Origin: CANLBN01 sp047634655
GTDB taxonomy: Bacteria > Pseudomonadota > Gammaproteobacteria > Pseudomonadales > Cellvibrionaceae
Direction of reading: 5' to 3'
NCBI GenBank assembly: GCA_047634655.1
Contig: JBLIHY010000010.1
Coordinates: forward strand, 1 to 35,756
Length of the DNA: 35,756 nucleotides
This document shows positions 24,798-32,733 of this stretch, piece by piece (within the stretch, counting starts at the first letter, position 1; every line of letters starts with the position of its first letter). The notes under the pieces were generated by a model. It was given only the letters and a program-made list of their open reading frames with translations, was not told where the DNA came from and did no database searches. The translations under genes were made by a program, and so were the position numbers.

Positions 24798-24890
24798 TAT
24801 TGAGCCGTTATGCTTGGGAATCTAAAAAACAGGGGGCGGATAATAATGAACTGCCTAGACCTGAACCTACTCGCGCGAACGCGGATTGGT

Positions 24891-25076
24891 CTAATCGCTG
24901 TCGTTTTTGTTAATGACTTTTTTACCGCGGTAGAAGCCATCTGTACTTACGTGATGTCTCAGGTGTTTTTCTCCCGTTGTGGGATCGACTGACAAGGCGG
25001 GTATCGCCGTCAATGCATCGTGCGAGCGACGCATACCGCGTCGGGAGCGTGTCTTCTTACTTTTTTGAACAGCCAT
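24891..25076 (-). CDS. rpmF: 50S ribosomal protein L32
   Basis: This 61-residue basic protein begins AVQKSKKTRSRRGMRRSHDA and continues LSVDPTTGEKHLRHHVSTDG, the standard gammaproteobacterial L32. It is located 15 bases after yceD, the conserved partner in this operon. Confidence 0.97.
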   Translation of the reverse strand: MAVQKSKKTRSRRGMRRSHDALTAIPALSVDPTTGEKHLRHHVSTDGFYRGKKVINKNDSD

Positions 25077-25091
25077 TGCTAGTTCCTCTCG

Positions 25092-25745
25092 TTACAAATC
25101 AGATGAATTTTTATCGGTGGGCTTACCGTCGGTAAGCTCCGCGTCAGACGAAGTTTTTAACTTTTCCAACACTTGAAATGGGTTATCCCGCAACTTGGAT
25201 GGTTCGTCGATAGCTGTTTCGGGTTCGGTACGAAACAAGCTCTGGGGTACACACTCATAATTGTGATAAGCGACGATGGGCAAACTCAACAACAGTTCGT
25301 CTTCAACGACTTCATGAAGATCCGCTGAGGTCTCACCGACAACCCAAGGATCTAAGTCTTTCGGCACATTGGCAGCCTTATCGTCGCTCCATATCAAGGC
25401 CAATCCGAAAGTTACCTTGATATCCTGGTGGCAAGCTTTCAAGCAACGCTGGCAGTTCATATACAACGTGACACTAGCCTCGCCAGACAAGGAGCGAGTG
25501 CGTTGCTCATCAATGGAAAAAACAAGGTCAGCGTCGACAATTCCGGAGTTGTTCGACAACAATTCGCAGAGTCTGGGGAGCGTGTGCACGGCTATCTGCC
25601 CCTTAACGGTTACGCCTTGCTGGGCAAATTTCCATGGGTCAACATGCCTGGCCAATGGATTCTCTGGGATGGTCTTCAACATAGGGGCGCAATCATAGGG
25701 AGTTGCTGAGAGACTGTCAAAGTCATTTTCAATGTTTTGACTCAC
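25092..25745 (-). CDS. yceD: YceD family (DUF177) 23S rRNA accumulation protein
   Basis: This 217-residue protein carries the DUF177 signatures: DADLVFSIDEQRTRSLSGEA, the MNCQRC motif, LHEVVEDELLLSLPIVAYH and the C-terminal DNPFQVLEKLK. YceD supports 23S rRNA maturation or accumulation and is nearly always beside rpmF. It is longer than the ~175-residue norm through an N-terminal extension and an acidic tail. The GTG at 25745 has no clear ribosome binding site. ATG 25682 (MLKTIPENPLARHVDPWKFA) begins closer to the family start and is an alternative. Confidence 0.92.
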   Translation of the reverse strand: MSQNIENDFDSLSATPYDCAPMLKTIPENPLARHVDPWKFAQQGVTVKGQIAVHTLPRLCELLSNNSGIVDADLVFSIDEQRTRSLSGEASVTLYMNCQRCLKACHQDIKVTFGLALIWSDDKAANVPKDLDPWVVGETSADLHEVVEDELLLSLPIVAYHNYECVPQSLFRTEPETAIDEPSKLRDNPFQVLEKLKTSSDAELTDGKPTDKNSSDL

Positions 25746-25961
25746 TTTAAAAGAGTTCTAATAAACGACTCTGCCTAACCTCTCATCCGGTATTTCCCCG
25801 CAAACCAGATCAGAGCGCGAGCCGTTGTCTCGACAACTATCTATTATTAAGCGGTGATGGATTGCTATTTAAACAGTGATGGATTGTTTAAGGGTAGAAT
25901 AAATGACGATTTCTCACTTGCGATAGCAAGCCTCCTTTCACCGGTAAGTTGATAATACGCG
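25746..25961. promoter_or_regulatory. Divergent promoter region of yceD-rpmF and maf with spaced direct repeat
   Basis: The region holds two copies of GTGATGGATTG (25854-25864 and 25876-25886), 22 bases apart, roughly two helical turns, each followed by a TTTAA-type stretch. This spacing is compatible with a protein bound to one face of the DNA. No regulator can be named. Confidence 0.35.
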
Positions 25962-26579
25962 ATGACTGATTCCACTCAAACAATACCCGGTACCGATAAC
26001 TTACCGTTGGTCCTGGCATCTAGCTCGCCCTATCGACGAGCATTGCTAGAGAAACTGCATATACCCTTCGTTTGCGTATCGCCCAATATCAATGAACAAG
26101 CTCTGGCCAGCGAAAGTCCCACCACATTAGTTAAACGACTGGCCCTGGAAAAAGCGCAAGCCGTCGCTCGCCAACACCCCGACTCGTGGATCATCGGTTC
26201 TGATCAGGTAGCCGTTTTAGATGGAGAGATCATCACCAAACCCCGCAATCACCAACAAGCACATTCACAATTGCGTCGTGCCAGCGGTCAAACCATTACC
26301 TTTGTCACCGGCCTTTGTCTTTACAACCGCAATAAACGCAAGCATCAATCCATCGCTGAGCCATTCCAGGTAGAGTTCTTGGAATTGAGCGACGACCAGA
26401 TTGAAAATTACTTGCAAAAAGAAAAACCCTACGATTGCGCCGGTAGCTTTAAATCTGAAGGCTTAGGAATCGCTCTGCTGGCAAAGTTCCAAGGCAAGGA
26501 TCCCAACTGCTTGATTGGATTACCCTTGATCCAGCTGGTCGCCTTGTTACGCCAGGAGGGAATCGAGCCACTGGTGTAG
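25962..26579 (+). CDS. Maf family nucleotide pyrophosphatase (YceF subtype)
   Basis: This 205-residue protein begins LPLVLASSSPYRRALLEKLH, the Maf substrate-binding start. It has LALEKAQAVA and the catalytic GSDQV motif (Asp81), followed by KPRNHQQAHSQLRRASGQT and YDCAGSFKSEGLGIALL. Maf proteins hydrolyse non-canonical or modified nucleoside triphosphates; the YceF subtype prefers m7GTP. Position divergent from yceD matches YceF in many gammaproteobacteria. Confidence 0.93.
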   Translation: MTDSTQTIPGTDNLPLVLASSSPYRRALLEKLHIPFVCVSPNINEQALASESPTTLVKRLALEKAQAVARQHPDSWIIGSDQVAVLDGEIITKPRNHQQAHSQLRRASGQTITFVTGLCLYNRNKRKHQSIAEPFQVEFLELSDDQIENYLQKEKPYDCAGSFKSEGLGIALLAKFQGKDPNCLIGLPLIQLVALLRQEGIEPLV

Positions 26580-26704
26580 GCACTTAACTTACTTTAGAGA
26601 GAACGGCAAAGCTCTAATCGCTCGCGACTCTTGGTCTTAATGACTCTTTTTATTGGCAAAGTACACCACTGAGATCGTTAATAGTCGTAATAAAGCTATC
26701 ATTT

Positions 26705-27616
26705 TTAGCGTATTCCCTCTCTTTCTTTATCGGTTCTGCTGAACAAGTAATTGGCGATAGCCAGCAAATCCTCCCAAGTTAAAAAAGCGGTGCCGCCCTG
26801 CACAACGTCACTCATGCTGCCGCCAAAGACATCACCTTCGTAGGTAATACCCGTTTGCAATGCATAGGCGAGGTCGTCTGGGGTCCAGCCTTTTTCTTCC
26901 AAGGCAGCAGCGGTAATGGCAGGGGACCGACTTTGTGCGGAATCGTACCCTCCCTCGAATAGGCTATTGGTATCGAGTGCGCCAAAACTATTTCGGGGCG
27001 TGTGGCAAGCACCACAGTGGGCGGCGACTTCAACAATAAATTTACCCCGATTGTATTGATCACTTTGTTGTGCGTTTTTCTGAAAAGATTCGGGATCAAA
27101 ATACAGTACTCGCCATGCTTTAACGCCTTGGCGAAGATTAAAAGGAAAAAGAATAGTCTGCTCGGGATCTGCTACAGAGGCAGGAGGTACGGTTTGAAAG
27201 GCAGCCCATAAGTCGACAATATCCTGATCACTGAATTGACGGTAAAAGGTATATGGAAATGCCGGGTAATAAGGTTTTCCCTCGGGCGAAATACCTTCCC
27301 GCACTGCGTTGGCAAATTGTTGTGGTGTCCAACTGCCAATACCATGCTTTTTATCCGTAGTAATGTTGGGTGCCCGAAATTCACCAAAGGGGGTCTTCAA
27401 GGCTTTGCCACCAGATAGCGCGGCATAACCGTTACCGCTATCTGAGTGGCAAGTAATACAGCCCGACATGCGCGCTAGGTAAGCTCCACGATTGGAGTCG
27501 CCTCGTAACTCACCCAAGCTTAATTGCGGCATTAGTGGTTGCCATAACCAGTAAAGTGCTATCGCACTAAGAGCAATAGCGGGCGATAACCACCAAGCCC
27601 ATCGGGCTAACCCCAT
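26705..27616 (-). CDS. Membrane-anchored diheme cytochrome c
   Basis: This 303-residue protein has an N-terminal membrane anchor (about 8-27) and two c-type heme sites, CITCH (53-57) and CGACH (201-205). The pattern APNITTDKKHGIGSWTPQQF followed by AVREGI is typical of diheme cytochromes related to the cytochrome subunits of membrane dehydrogenases. It would act as a periplasmic electron carrier. Its ATG overlaps the stop of the cytochrome c' gene (TAATG), so the two are translationally coupled. Confidence 0.92.
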   Translation of the reverse strand: MGLARWAWWLSPAIALSAIALYWLWQPLMPQLSLGELRGDSNRGAYLARMSGCITCHSDSGNGYAALSGGKALKTPFGEFRAPNITTDKKHGIGSWTPQQFANAVREGISPEGKPYYPAFPYTFYRQFSDQDIVDLWAAFQTVPPASVADPEQTILFPFNLRQGVKAWRVLYFDPESFQKNAQQSDQYNRGKFIVEVAAHCGACHTPRNSFGALDTNSLFEGGYDSAQSRSPAITAAALEEKGWTPDDLAYALQTGITYEGDVFGGSMSDVVQGGTAFLTWEDLLAIANYLFSRTDKEREGIR

Positions 27617-28239
27617 TACTTTTCGACTCTAAAGTTTTTGTGGCAAGCGGCACAATTCTGACTAATCATTTGGAATAATCCAGCAGCAGGCATAGCGGCT
27701 AGTTGTTCATTAGTCATATTGTCCAAGCCGTACATCGGACTGCTGCCCCGGAGACCCATACCCTGGTGGTTACCCATCATTCCAGGGCCACTCATACCCT
27801 GGGGGCCCATACCCTCGTAGTTGCCCATCATTCCGGGGCCACCCATACCTGTTCGAGGGCTAGTTTTTTGCGTATTTTCAGCACCATCGTATAAGGCCTG
27901 CCCTAAACGTTGCAGGTTGTTTGCGAGGCGTTCAAATTCCTGCCATTGCTCCCAAATAGCTGGCAAAGCTTCGCTCGGCATGTCCAGACTGCCTTCGGGG
28001 AAAAGCTTGGTCATATGCTCAGCCGCGTTGTCGCGAATCACCAAAGCATTTTCTTTAATAACAGTGACATCGTAGTCAGTATTTCCGCGAAAGACCGGCT
28101 TTAGAGTTTTCATTGCGTCTTTGTGGGTATCCATTAAATCCATTCGTTCTTTGACGACGCCGGTGGCGCCGCCATGAGCAAGTACAACGGCAGAAACCGT
28201 AAAACAGATCGCGCTAAGGACACAGATTATTTTTTTCAT
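27616..28239 (-). CDS. Cytochrome c' family protein with Met/Gly-rich repeat insert
   Basis: This 207-residue protein has a signal peptide (about 1-21). A four-helix cytochrome c'-like body follows (ERMDLMDTHKDAMKTLKPVF, IRDNAAEHMTKLFPEG, LPAIWEQWQEFERLANNLQR). The C-terminal heme motif is CAACH (196-200) followed by KNFR, as in the family. The unusual part is an insert at about 130-170 before the heme helix. It contains two copies of a 17-residue unit starting GPGMMGN and is rich in Met, Gly and Pro. Met-rich segments often bind copper, which would fit the neighbouring copper-type genes, but this is inference. Confidence 0.9.
   Translation of the reverse strand: MKKIICVLSAICFTVSAVVLAHGGATGVVKERMDLMDTHKDAMKTLKPVFRGNTDYDVTVIKENALVIRDNAAEHMTKLFPEGSLDMPSEALPAIWEQWQEFERLANNLQRLGQALYDGAENTQKTSPRTGMGGPGMMGNYEGMGPQGMSGPGMMGNHQGMGLRGSSPMYGLDNMTNEQLAAMPAAGLFQMISQNCAACHKNFRVEK
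27739..27840 (-). repeat. 51-base tandem duplication in cytochrome c' gene
   Basis: Two consecutive units encode 17-residue copies starting GPGMMGN-(Y/H)-(E/Q)-GMG. On the plus strand the shared core CATCATTCC(A/G)GGGCCAC is visible at both copies. Confidence 0.8.
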
Positions 28240-28494
28240 GATTATTTCCTCTTATTAAAAATAAAATAAATGGTTAAACGACGAAGGCATTGTGTAACGA
28301 GGCGATGACTAGGACTTACCGTACCGTTAATAACGGGAAAATCGGGAAATCTTCCAGGATTTCGAGGCATATTTCAGAATGATAGTTTGGCTATAGTCGC
28401 GGCCACACTGGTCATCAAAACGGCCGAACTGTTACCCGGCGCACTCTCCACGAGTCAGTAAACCAGCGGCAATAGCGTGCATGGTTTTTAAGAT
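28240..28494. other. Region upstream of cytochrome c' gene
   Basis: These 255 bases should carry the promoter of the two cytochrome genes and the lost remainder of the copA-like gene. No coding sequence is recognisable in them. Confidence 0.4.
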
Positions 28495-28790
28495 CTATAT
28501 TGACGTGTCGCGCAAAAATGACCGTGCAAATTCAGCCACAGCTCGGCATTCTTTGCCAGTAAAGCTCACCGGCTGGTAGCCAGATCAAATTGATTGAATC
28601 TAAGCATTTGTGTTGAAGAATGCTTGGGCTTAGTGCCAAACAACAACAGCCGAATGCCTAACAAGCACCAAGACCACACTAGTCCCAGCAACCATTGCCG
28701 CCGGGATAGACTTGATTGAGTAAAGTTGGCGGTACGATGCGTCTTATGGTGCCTCCAAATAGACAATAGCATCAGCGGATACTCTGGCAT
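28495..28790 (-). pseudogene. Remnant of CopA-type multicopper oxidase (N-terminal fragment)
   Basis: The frame from ATG 28790 (74 residues) contains a twin-arginine-like signal (LSRRQWLLGLVWSW) and then FNQFDLATSR before a stop. The adjacent frame continues with QPVSFTGKECRAVA and stops at 28495-28497. Joined by a frameshift, they give FDL followed by QPVSFTGKE, resembling the first cupredoxin strand of CopA copper-resistance oxidases. Everything after that is missing. The start overlaps the end of the DUF411 gene by 47 bases, consistent with a former operon. The assignment rests on short motifs and is moderate. Confidence 0.5.
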
Positions 28791-29268
28791 AAGGCTGACT
28801 GCTACCGTCTTTATGGATTTTGACTACTTCGTAGGGTCGATAGCGGCCGGAGACATCCATGCCGGGACTGCCCATAGGCATGCCGGGAACAGCCAATCCA
28901 GCGACAGCGTCAGGCTTTGCTTCGAGAAAATGCTTTACCACTTCTGCAGGAATGTGGCCCTCGAAGAAATAACCATTTTTGATACCGGTGTGACACGACT
29001 GGTACCGCGGCGACACCCCTAACTGTTTTTTTATTTCGTTCAGATTATTCGGATGATGAATACGCACAGCAAAATCGGCGGACTTCATGTAATCGACCCA
29101 ATCACCACAGCAACCACAGGTCGGGCTCTTGTATACGGCCATGGGCTTTGAACCATCAAGATCGCTGGCTCCTTTGTTGTTATTGCCGGCGTTGCCATTG
29201 TCGGCATAACTCATCGAGGCTATGGCTAGCCAACCCAAAAAAAATGCTAATGTTTTTACATAGTTCAT
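28744..29268 (-). CDS. DUF411 protein, putative periplasmic metal-binding protein
   Basis: This 174-residue protein has a signal peptide (cleavage near residue 22, SYA/DN). Its DUF411 core is MAVYKSPTCGCCGDWVDYMK, with Cys51, Cys53 and Cys54 as likely metal ligands. It continues ELGV-type QLGVSPRYQSCHTGIKNGYF, EGHIPAEVVKHFLEAKPDAV and VPGMPMGSPGMD. The family is commonly linked to copper-resistance genes. It precedes the copA-like remnant and follows a DUF2946-like gene, which supports a former copper-handling cluster. Confidence 0.93.
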   Translation of the reverse strand: MNYVKTLAFFLGWLAIASMSYADNGNAGNNNKGASDLDGSKPMAVYKSPTCGCCGDWVDYMKSADFAVRIHHPNNLNEIKKQLGVSPRYQSCHTGIKNGYFFEGHIPAEVVKHFLEAKPDAVAGLAVPGMPMGSPGMDVSGRYRPYEVVKIHKDGSSQPYARVSADAIVYLEAP

Positions 29269-29354
29269 ACAAACTCCTATGCGTGATTAACGCAATCAAA
29301 AGTTAACAAGTCATCTAACGAGCTTTAACACTCAGTTCCGATAAGAAAAATTTT

Positions 29355-29747
29355 TCAGACAGTAATAGGGGGTCTAAGTGGTAAGTCTAATGGGGGAGTT
29401 GTAGGGAAGAGCAGTCGTGAATCGATTTGTAAACTTTGGCCGGAGAAACGAGGCAAACTATCGGAACTAGAGGCCATAAGCTGGCAAACGAAAATACAAT
29501 GCCCGCACGTGGAGTGATCGTCATGATCCGGCAGGGTAATTGCGGTTGTAGCCAAAGCATGGCCTGAAGCCTTTGCCATTTGATGGCTAGCGGCGTTTGA
29601 ATCATCGGTTGTAGTACAGTATTCGCCCACAGCAGCCAATGGATTGGCAACAACAAGTACCGATTGGCAAAGGAACCACAGCAGCAGGCATCTAACTATT
29701 TTTGTTAGCCATGGGCTGGAGTCATTGTGAATGATGCGTTGTTTCAT
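29355..29747 (-). CDS. DUF2946-like small secreted or membrane protein
   Basis: From ATG 29747 (MKQRIIHNDSS) the protein has 130 residues with a hydrophobic segment at about 14-32 (IVRCLLLWFLCQSVLVVANP). A His/Asp/Cys cluster (DHDDHSTCGHCIFVCQL) follows, and the C-terminus ends PPLDLPLRPPITV. This layout resembles DUF2946 family proteins, which cluster with TonB receptors and copper genes. An alternative GTG/ATG start upstream would extend it to 29801. The GAGAG just before ATG 29747 is a plausible ribosome binding site. The His/Cys cluster suggests metal binding. Confidence 0.7.
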   Translation of the reverse strand: MKQRIIHNDSSPWLTKIVRCLLLWFLCQSVLVVANPLAAVGEYCTTTDDSNAASHQMAKASGHALATTAITLPDHDDHSTCGHCIFVCQLMASSSDSLPRFSGQSLQIDSRLLFPTTPPLDLPLRPPITV

Positions 29748-29995
29748 ATCTCTCAAATCGTCGCTTACCTGGAATGATAGAGCAAGCCGCCTACTGGCCA
29801 CGTCTTGTCTAAAACCTGCGATGAACTCCTGGTACGAGTATTTTTTACGCCTTTAGTTCTGCCGAGTGTCTTTATTTTTCCAGCTACCTCTAATCGTTCA
29901 ATAATAAAGCAGCGCAGTGACCATGGCTGTATTCATACGAATGGCGCTTGATGGTTTGAAAAGTGGGTAAAGAAAGTCTTCTCAGCTATTTGCTT

Positions 29996-30259
29996 TTAAC
30001 GATGCTTATACTGAGTTGGGCAATAACCTCGGATGACCGTTTTTGAACGCAAGCTCGCATGTTTGGTCTGGCGACCGCTAACTCGCTTGCGCCAGAGCCT
30101 GAAGCTTCTCGGCTTAAGTTGTCGGCGCATAAGCTCAATAACTTCGGCTTCGGTCAAACGATACGTTGAGTAAATCGCTTCAAAAGGTGTGCGATCTTCC
30201 CAGGCCATCTCGATGATTCGGGAAAGATCGGCAGAACTAATCGATAGGGACTTTTTCAT
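29996..30259 (-). CDS. TIGR03643/DUF2805 family small protein
   Basis: This 87-residue protein is nearly all family signature: LSRIIEMAWEDRTPFEAIYS, LTEAEVIELMRRQLKP and SFRLWRKRVSGRQTKH. The first part has a helix-turn-helix-like pattern and the family has no firmly known function. It appears complete and has no obvious operon partner; the next upstream gene is divergent (tetR). Confidence 0.9.
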   Translation of the reverse strand: MKKSLSISSADLSRIIEMAWEDRTPFEAIYSTYRLTEAEVIELMRRQLKPRSFRLWRKRVSGRQTKHASLRSKTVIRGYCPTQYKHR

Positions 30260-30503
30260 TTTTTCAATACAAATTGCGGAGCTGAATAAGCGAAGTTGAA
30301 CAAACGGTTGAATAAAAAATTACTTCTTTCTCTCGAAAAACACCTTCATTTCGGAGCTTATACGTCGGAAGGCAGCGAGGCGTGCCACTGGCTTGCGTAA
30401 ACAGCACACGGGAAATAATCTCATAGGATTGCGATTTTCTACCGTTTTCGAAAATGGCATAGGTACCCAGAACTTAGCTTCACTTCAACCATAAATTAAT
30501 TTT

Positions 30504-30524
30504 ATCTACCTACTAATAGAATAG
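30504..30524. promoter_or_regulatory. Operator-like site O1 upstream of tetR -35
   Basis: The sequence ATCTACCTACTAATAGAATAG resembles the palindrome seen downstream of the gene (CTATCTA-N-TAGATAG type), with one-base irregularity in the right arm. Confidence 0.55.
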
Positions 30525-30527
30525 CTG

Positions 30528-30556
30528 TTGACACACAAGATAATCAAAAGTTAATA
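30528..30556 (+). promoter_or_regulatory. Sigma-70 promoter of the TetR-family gene
   Basis: A perfect -35 box TTGACA (30528-30533) and TTAATA -10 (30551-30556) are separated by 17 bases. Ribosome binding site AGGGGGA (30574-30580) precedes ATG 30587. Operator-like sites lie just before the -35 and across the -10/start region, which is the expected arrangement for self-repression. Confidence 0.8.
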
Positions 30557-30575
30557 TCTACCGTTGAATAGATAG
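30555..30575. promoter_or_regulatory. Operator-like site O2 overlapping tetR -10/start region
   Basis: The sequence TATCTACCGTTGAATAGATA has a TATCTA / TAGATA arm pair and overlaps the promoter, so a bound dimer would block transcription. Confidence 0.6.
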
Positions 30576-30586
30576 GGGGAAATACA

Positions 30587-31159
30587 ATGCAAGAACTCAA
30601 CGATACCGCTCACAAAATTCTCGATGTCGCGGAGTCCTACACACAGATGCATGGGCTTAATGCTTTCAGCTATAAAGACCTTCAGCGCGAGGTCGGCATC
30701 AAGACATCGAGCATCCACTACTACTTCCCAACCAAGCAAGATCTTGCACTGGCCATGGTCGAACGCTATCTCGACAAATGGCGAGACCTGTTGAAAACCA
30801 TAGCTCGCGAACAGGCCGAGGGGGCAAAGCGCCTAGACAATCTGAGCAAACATTATGTAGCCGTCGTCAACGAAGGCAAATTTTGTATGTGCGGCATGTT
30901 CGCCAGCGACATGCTTTCACTGCCGGAAGTGATCAATAGTCAAGTGCGCGAATTTTTTCGCCTCTTGGAAGAATGGATCGCCGACGCTATCGAATTAGGG
31001 CAACAGCAAGGCTCAATCAAAGATTCGGTTAACAGTAAAAATGCGGCTTCTCATTTTTTGGCAGCACTGGAAGGAGGCATGCTGATTGCGCGCGCGCGCA
31101 AACGCCCCACGCATCTGGAAGCCATCGCCAGAGAGTCTCTAGCCCAGCTGCAGCAATGA
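30587..31159 (+). CDS. TetR/AcrR family transcriptional regulator
   Basis: This 190-residue protein has a TetR helix-turn-helix at about 6-55 (ILDVAESYTQMHGLNAFSYK, VGIKTSSIHYYFPTKQDLAL) and a ligand-binding C-terminal domain with ALEGGMLIARARKRP. A CMCGMF motif (residues ~102-107) in the middle is common in a subset of these regulators and could bind a thiol-reactive ligand. It is probably a self-repressing regulator. The same palindrome flanking both ends of the gene suggests it also controls the downstream region. Confidence 0.93.
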   Translation: MQELNDTAHKILDVAESYTQMHGLNAFSYKDLQREVGIKTSSIHYYFPTKQDLALAMVERYLDKWRDLLKTIAREQAEGAKRLDNLSKHYVAVVNEGKFCMCGMFASDMLSLPEVINSQVREFFRLLEEWIADAIELGQQQGSIKDSVNSKNAASHFLAALEGGMLIARARKRPTHLEAIARESLAQLQQ

Positions 31160-31168
31160 TTCTCAAAG

Positions 31169-31188
31169 CCTATCTATTTATAGATAGG
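31169..31188. promoter_or_regulatory. Operator-like palindrome O3 downstream of tetR
   Basis: CCTATCTATTTATAGATAGG is an almost perfect palindrome; only the two central bases break symmetry. Confidence 0.7.
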
Positions 31189-31233
31189 CAGCAAGACAGA
31201 CGCCTTAGTAGGCTTTCCCTCGCCATTAACAAT

Positions 31234-31251
31234 CTATCTATTAGTAGATAG
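31234..31251. promoter_or_regulatory. Operator-like palindrome O4 downstream of tetR
   Basis: CTATCTATTAGTAGATAG repeats the same arms as O3 and lies 65 bases further toward the cupin gene. Confidence 0.7.
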
Positions 31252-31473
31252 CAAAAAAAGATGCTTTGATTGTGGATACTTGAGAAACGCTATTATTCAT
31301 TCACAATCTCGAGGTATAGCATTAGTGACGACGAAGCGTCACCTAGAGCGAAGGTATCAGGCGCACGTAATGAGCAAAGCCTAAGAGCGGCTGAAAAAGA
31401 CGGTTGGATATATCAGCGAGGCCTCCATGGAAACCGGAAGTGAGGAGCTGTATATCCATACCAGCGATAGCCT

Positions 31474-31496
31474 TCCCTCACAAAGAGGGATATTTT
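31474..31496 (+). terminator. Terminator-like hairpin before the cupin gene
   Basis: TCCCTC (31474-31479) pairs perfectly with GAGGGA (31485-31490) over a five-base loop and is followed by TATTTT. It closes the set of hairpins starting at 31325 and could end a small RNA or attenuate the cupin transcript. Confidence 0.55.
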
Positions 31497-31610
31497 AAAG
31501 ATAATTTATTATTCGAAAGATGCGCTAGTAAAGATAGGCTATTTTGCGCGCGACTAGCGCGCACCATTAATGAGTAGTGGAGATAGGTCATACAAGCTTT
31601 AAAGACCGAT

Positions 31611-32279
31611 ATGCGACATAACGCTGACTTCGACCAACGAATAGTCGTTAAGCCAGAAGATTACCGATGGATGGCGTCTCCCATGCCCGGCGTAGAGCGA
31701 ATGATGCTCGACCGGGTAGGTGGCGAAGTCGCCAGGGCGACCAGCATTGTGCGTTATGCGCCCGACAGCATCTTCTCAGAGCACACGCACGATGGCGGTG
31801 AAGAATATCTGGTTATCGAGGGCGTCTTCGGCGACGAGCACGGCGATTACCCCGAGGGCAGCTATGTGCGCAATCCCATCGGTAGCGCCCACACACCCAA
31901 AGTTGGAGCGCAAGGAGCCACTATCTTCGTTAAATTGCACCAGTTTGATAAAGACGATACAGAGCAGAAGCTCATCGACACCCACAAATCAACCTGGTAT
32001 CCGGGGATGGTTCCCGGTCTGCAAGTAATGCCGCTACACGACTTTGAGGGCGAGCACATATCTTTGGTGAAATGGGCACCCAATACCCACTTTAATCCGC
32101 ACAAGCATTGGGGCGGCGAAGAAATACTGGTCTTGGCGGGCACTTTCCACGATGAGCACGGCGCTTATCCGCAAGGCTCCTGGCTACGAAGCCCTCATCT
32201 CAGCCAGCACACGCCATATACCAAAGAAGATGGCGCGCTAATCTATGTAAAAGTTGGACACCTTTACCGAGGCGGCTAG
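31611..32279 (+). CDS. ChrR-like double cupin protein
   Basis: This 222-residue protein consists of two cupin domains. Domain 1 has FSEHTHDGGEEYLVIEGVFG (His58, His60, Glu64) and His94; domain 2 has FNPHKHWGGEEILVLAGTFH (His164, His166, Glu170) and His200. These are typical metal ligands. The sequence resembles the cupin domain of the anti-sigma factor ChrR, but the N-terminal sigma-binding zinc domain is absent, so it is probably a stand-alone metal-binding sensor or enzyme. The start fits the conserved ADFDQRIVVKPEDYRWMASP beginning. Confidence 0.9.
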   Translation: MRHNADFDQRIVVKPEDYRWMASPMPGVERMMLDRVGGEVARATSIVRYAPDSIFSEHTHDGGEEYLVIEGVFGDEHGDYPEGSYVRNPIGSAHTPKVGAQGATIFVKLHQFDKDDTEQKLIDTHKSTWYPGMVPGLQVMPLHDFEGEHISLVKWAPNTHFNPHKHWGGEEILVLAGTFHDEHGAYPQGSWLRSPHLSQHTPYTKEDGALIYVKVGHLYRGG

Positions 32280-32733
32280 CATTGTTCTTGCAAAGCCCAT
32301 TCTTATTTTAAAGCCACAAAGTATTAGACCAAAGCATTAAGACAGGATCGTCGGACTGGATTTCGCACTCCCTTTCATACGCTATTGGCCCCTTAACGCA
32401 TATTTCTGGCAATCAAAAACGCTGTCTTTATCGCAAGCGCCCTGCCCCCTTATTCTGTATAAAAAGTCCTGCATGAAAAATTTAATTAAATAGCTATTAC
32501 TTTACCTAAAGAACCTCTGAACTCTTCAGAAGTCACTTAAATAAAATAAAATAAGTAATTGAAAATAAAAGAAAAAATAGATTTTTTTAGACCGAAGATT
32601 AAGTCAAGGATGAATGAATCAGAATGTTCCTAAAGAATCTACTGTCAGAGTGGATGCCCTGTGTGTCAACCTGCCTTTATGCCAGCCTGATTTGAGATAA
32701 CATCGATTTCAGGGTGACTATTAGGAGAGAAAC
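32280..32733. other. AT-rich gene-free stretch between cupin gene and IS3 remnant
   Basis: These 454 bases are AT-rich, with A-tracts near 32536-32590. The probable left end of the IS3-like element is around 32655-32680, where GCCCTGTGTGTCAACCTG partly mirrors a sequence after 33390. I see no gene. Confidence 0.5.

Larger units (their letters stand above)
30260..30586. other. Divergent intergenic region with tetR promoter
   Basis: These 327 bases separate the TIGR03643 gene from the TetR-family gene. The right third contains the tetR promoter and two operator-like sites. A near-palindrome (CGTTTTCGAAAATG) occurs around 30442-30455. No gene is present. Confidence 0.6.
31160..31610. other. Structured intergenic region between tetR and the cupin gene
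   Basis: These 451 bases contain two operator-like palindromes (31169-31188 and 31234-31251), then a series of hairpins between 31325 and 31500 ending in a terminator-like stem. A perfect GCGCGC/GCGCGC hairpin (31546-31562) lies close to the cupin start. No open reading frame is supported. Confidence 0.6.

Noticed and set aside
28566..28790. Short open frame as a new small membrane protein
   Set aside because: Twin-arginine motif plus the adjacent-frame QPVSFTGKE make a copA-like remnant a better explanation.
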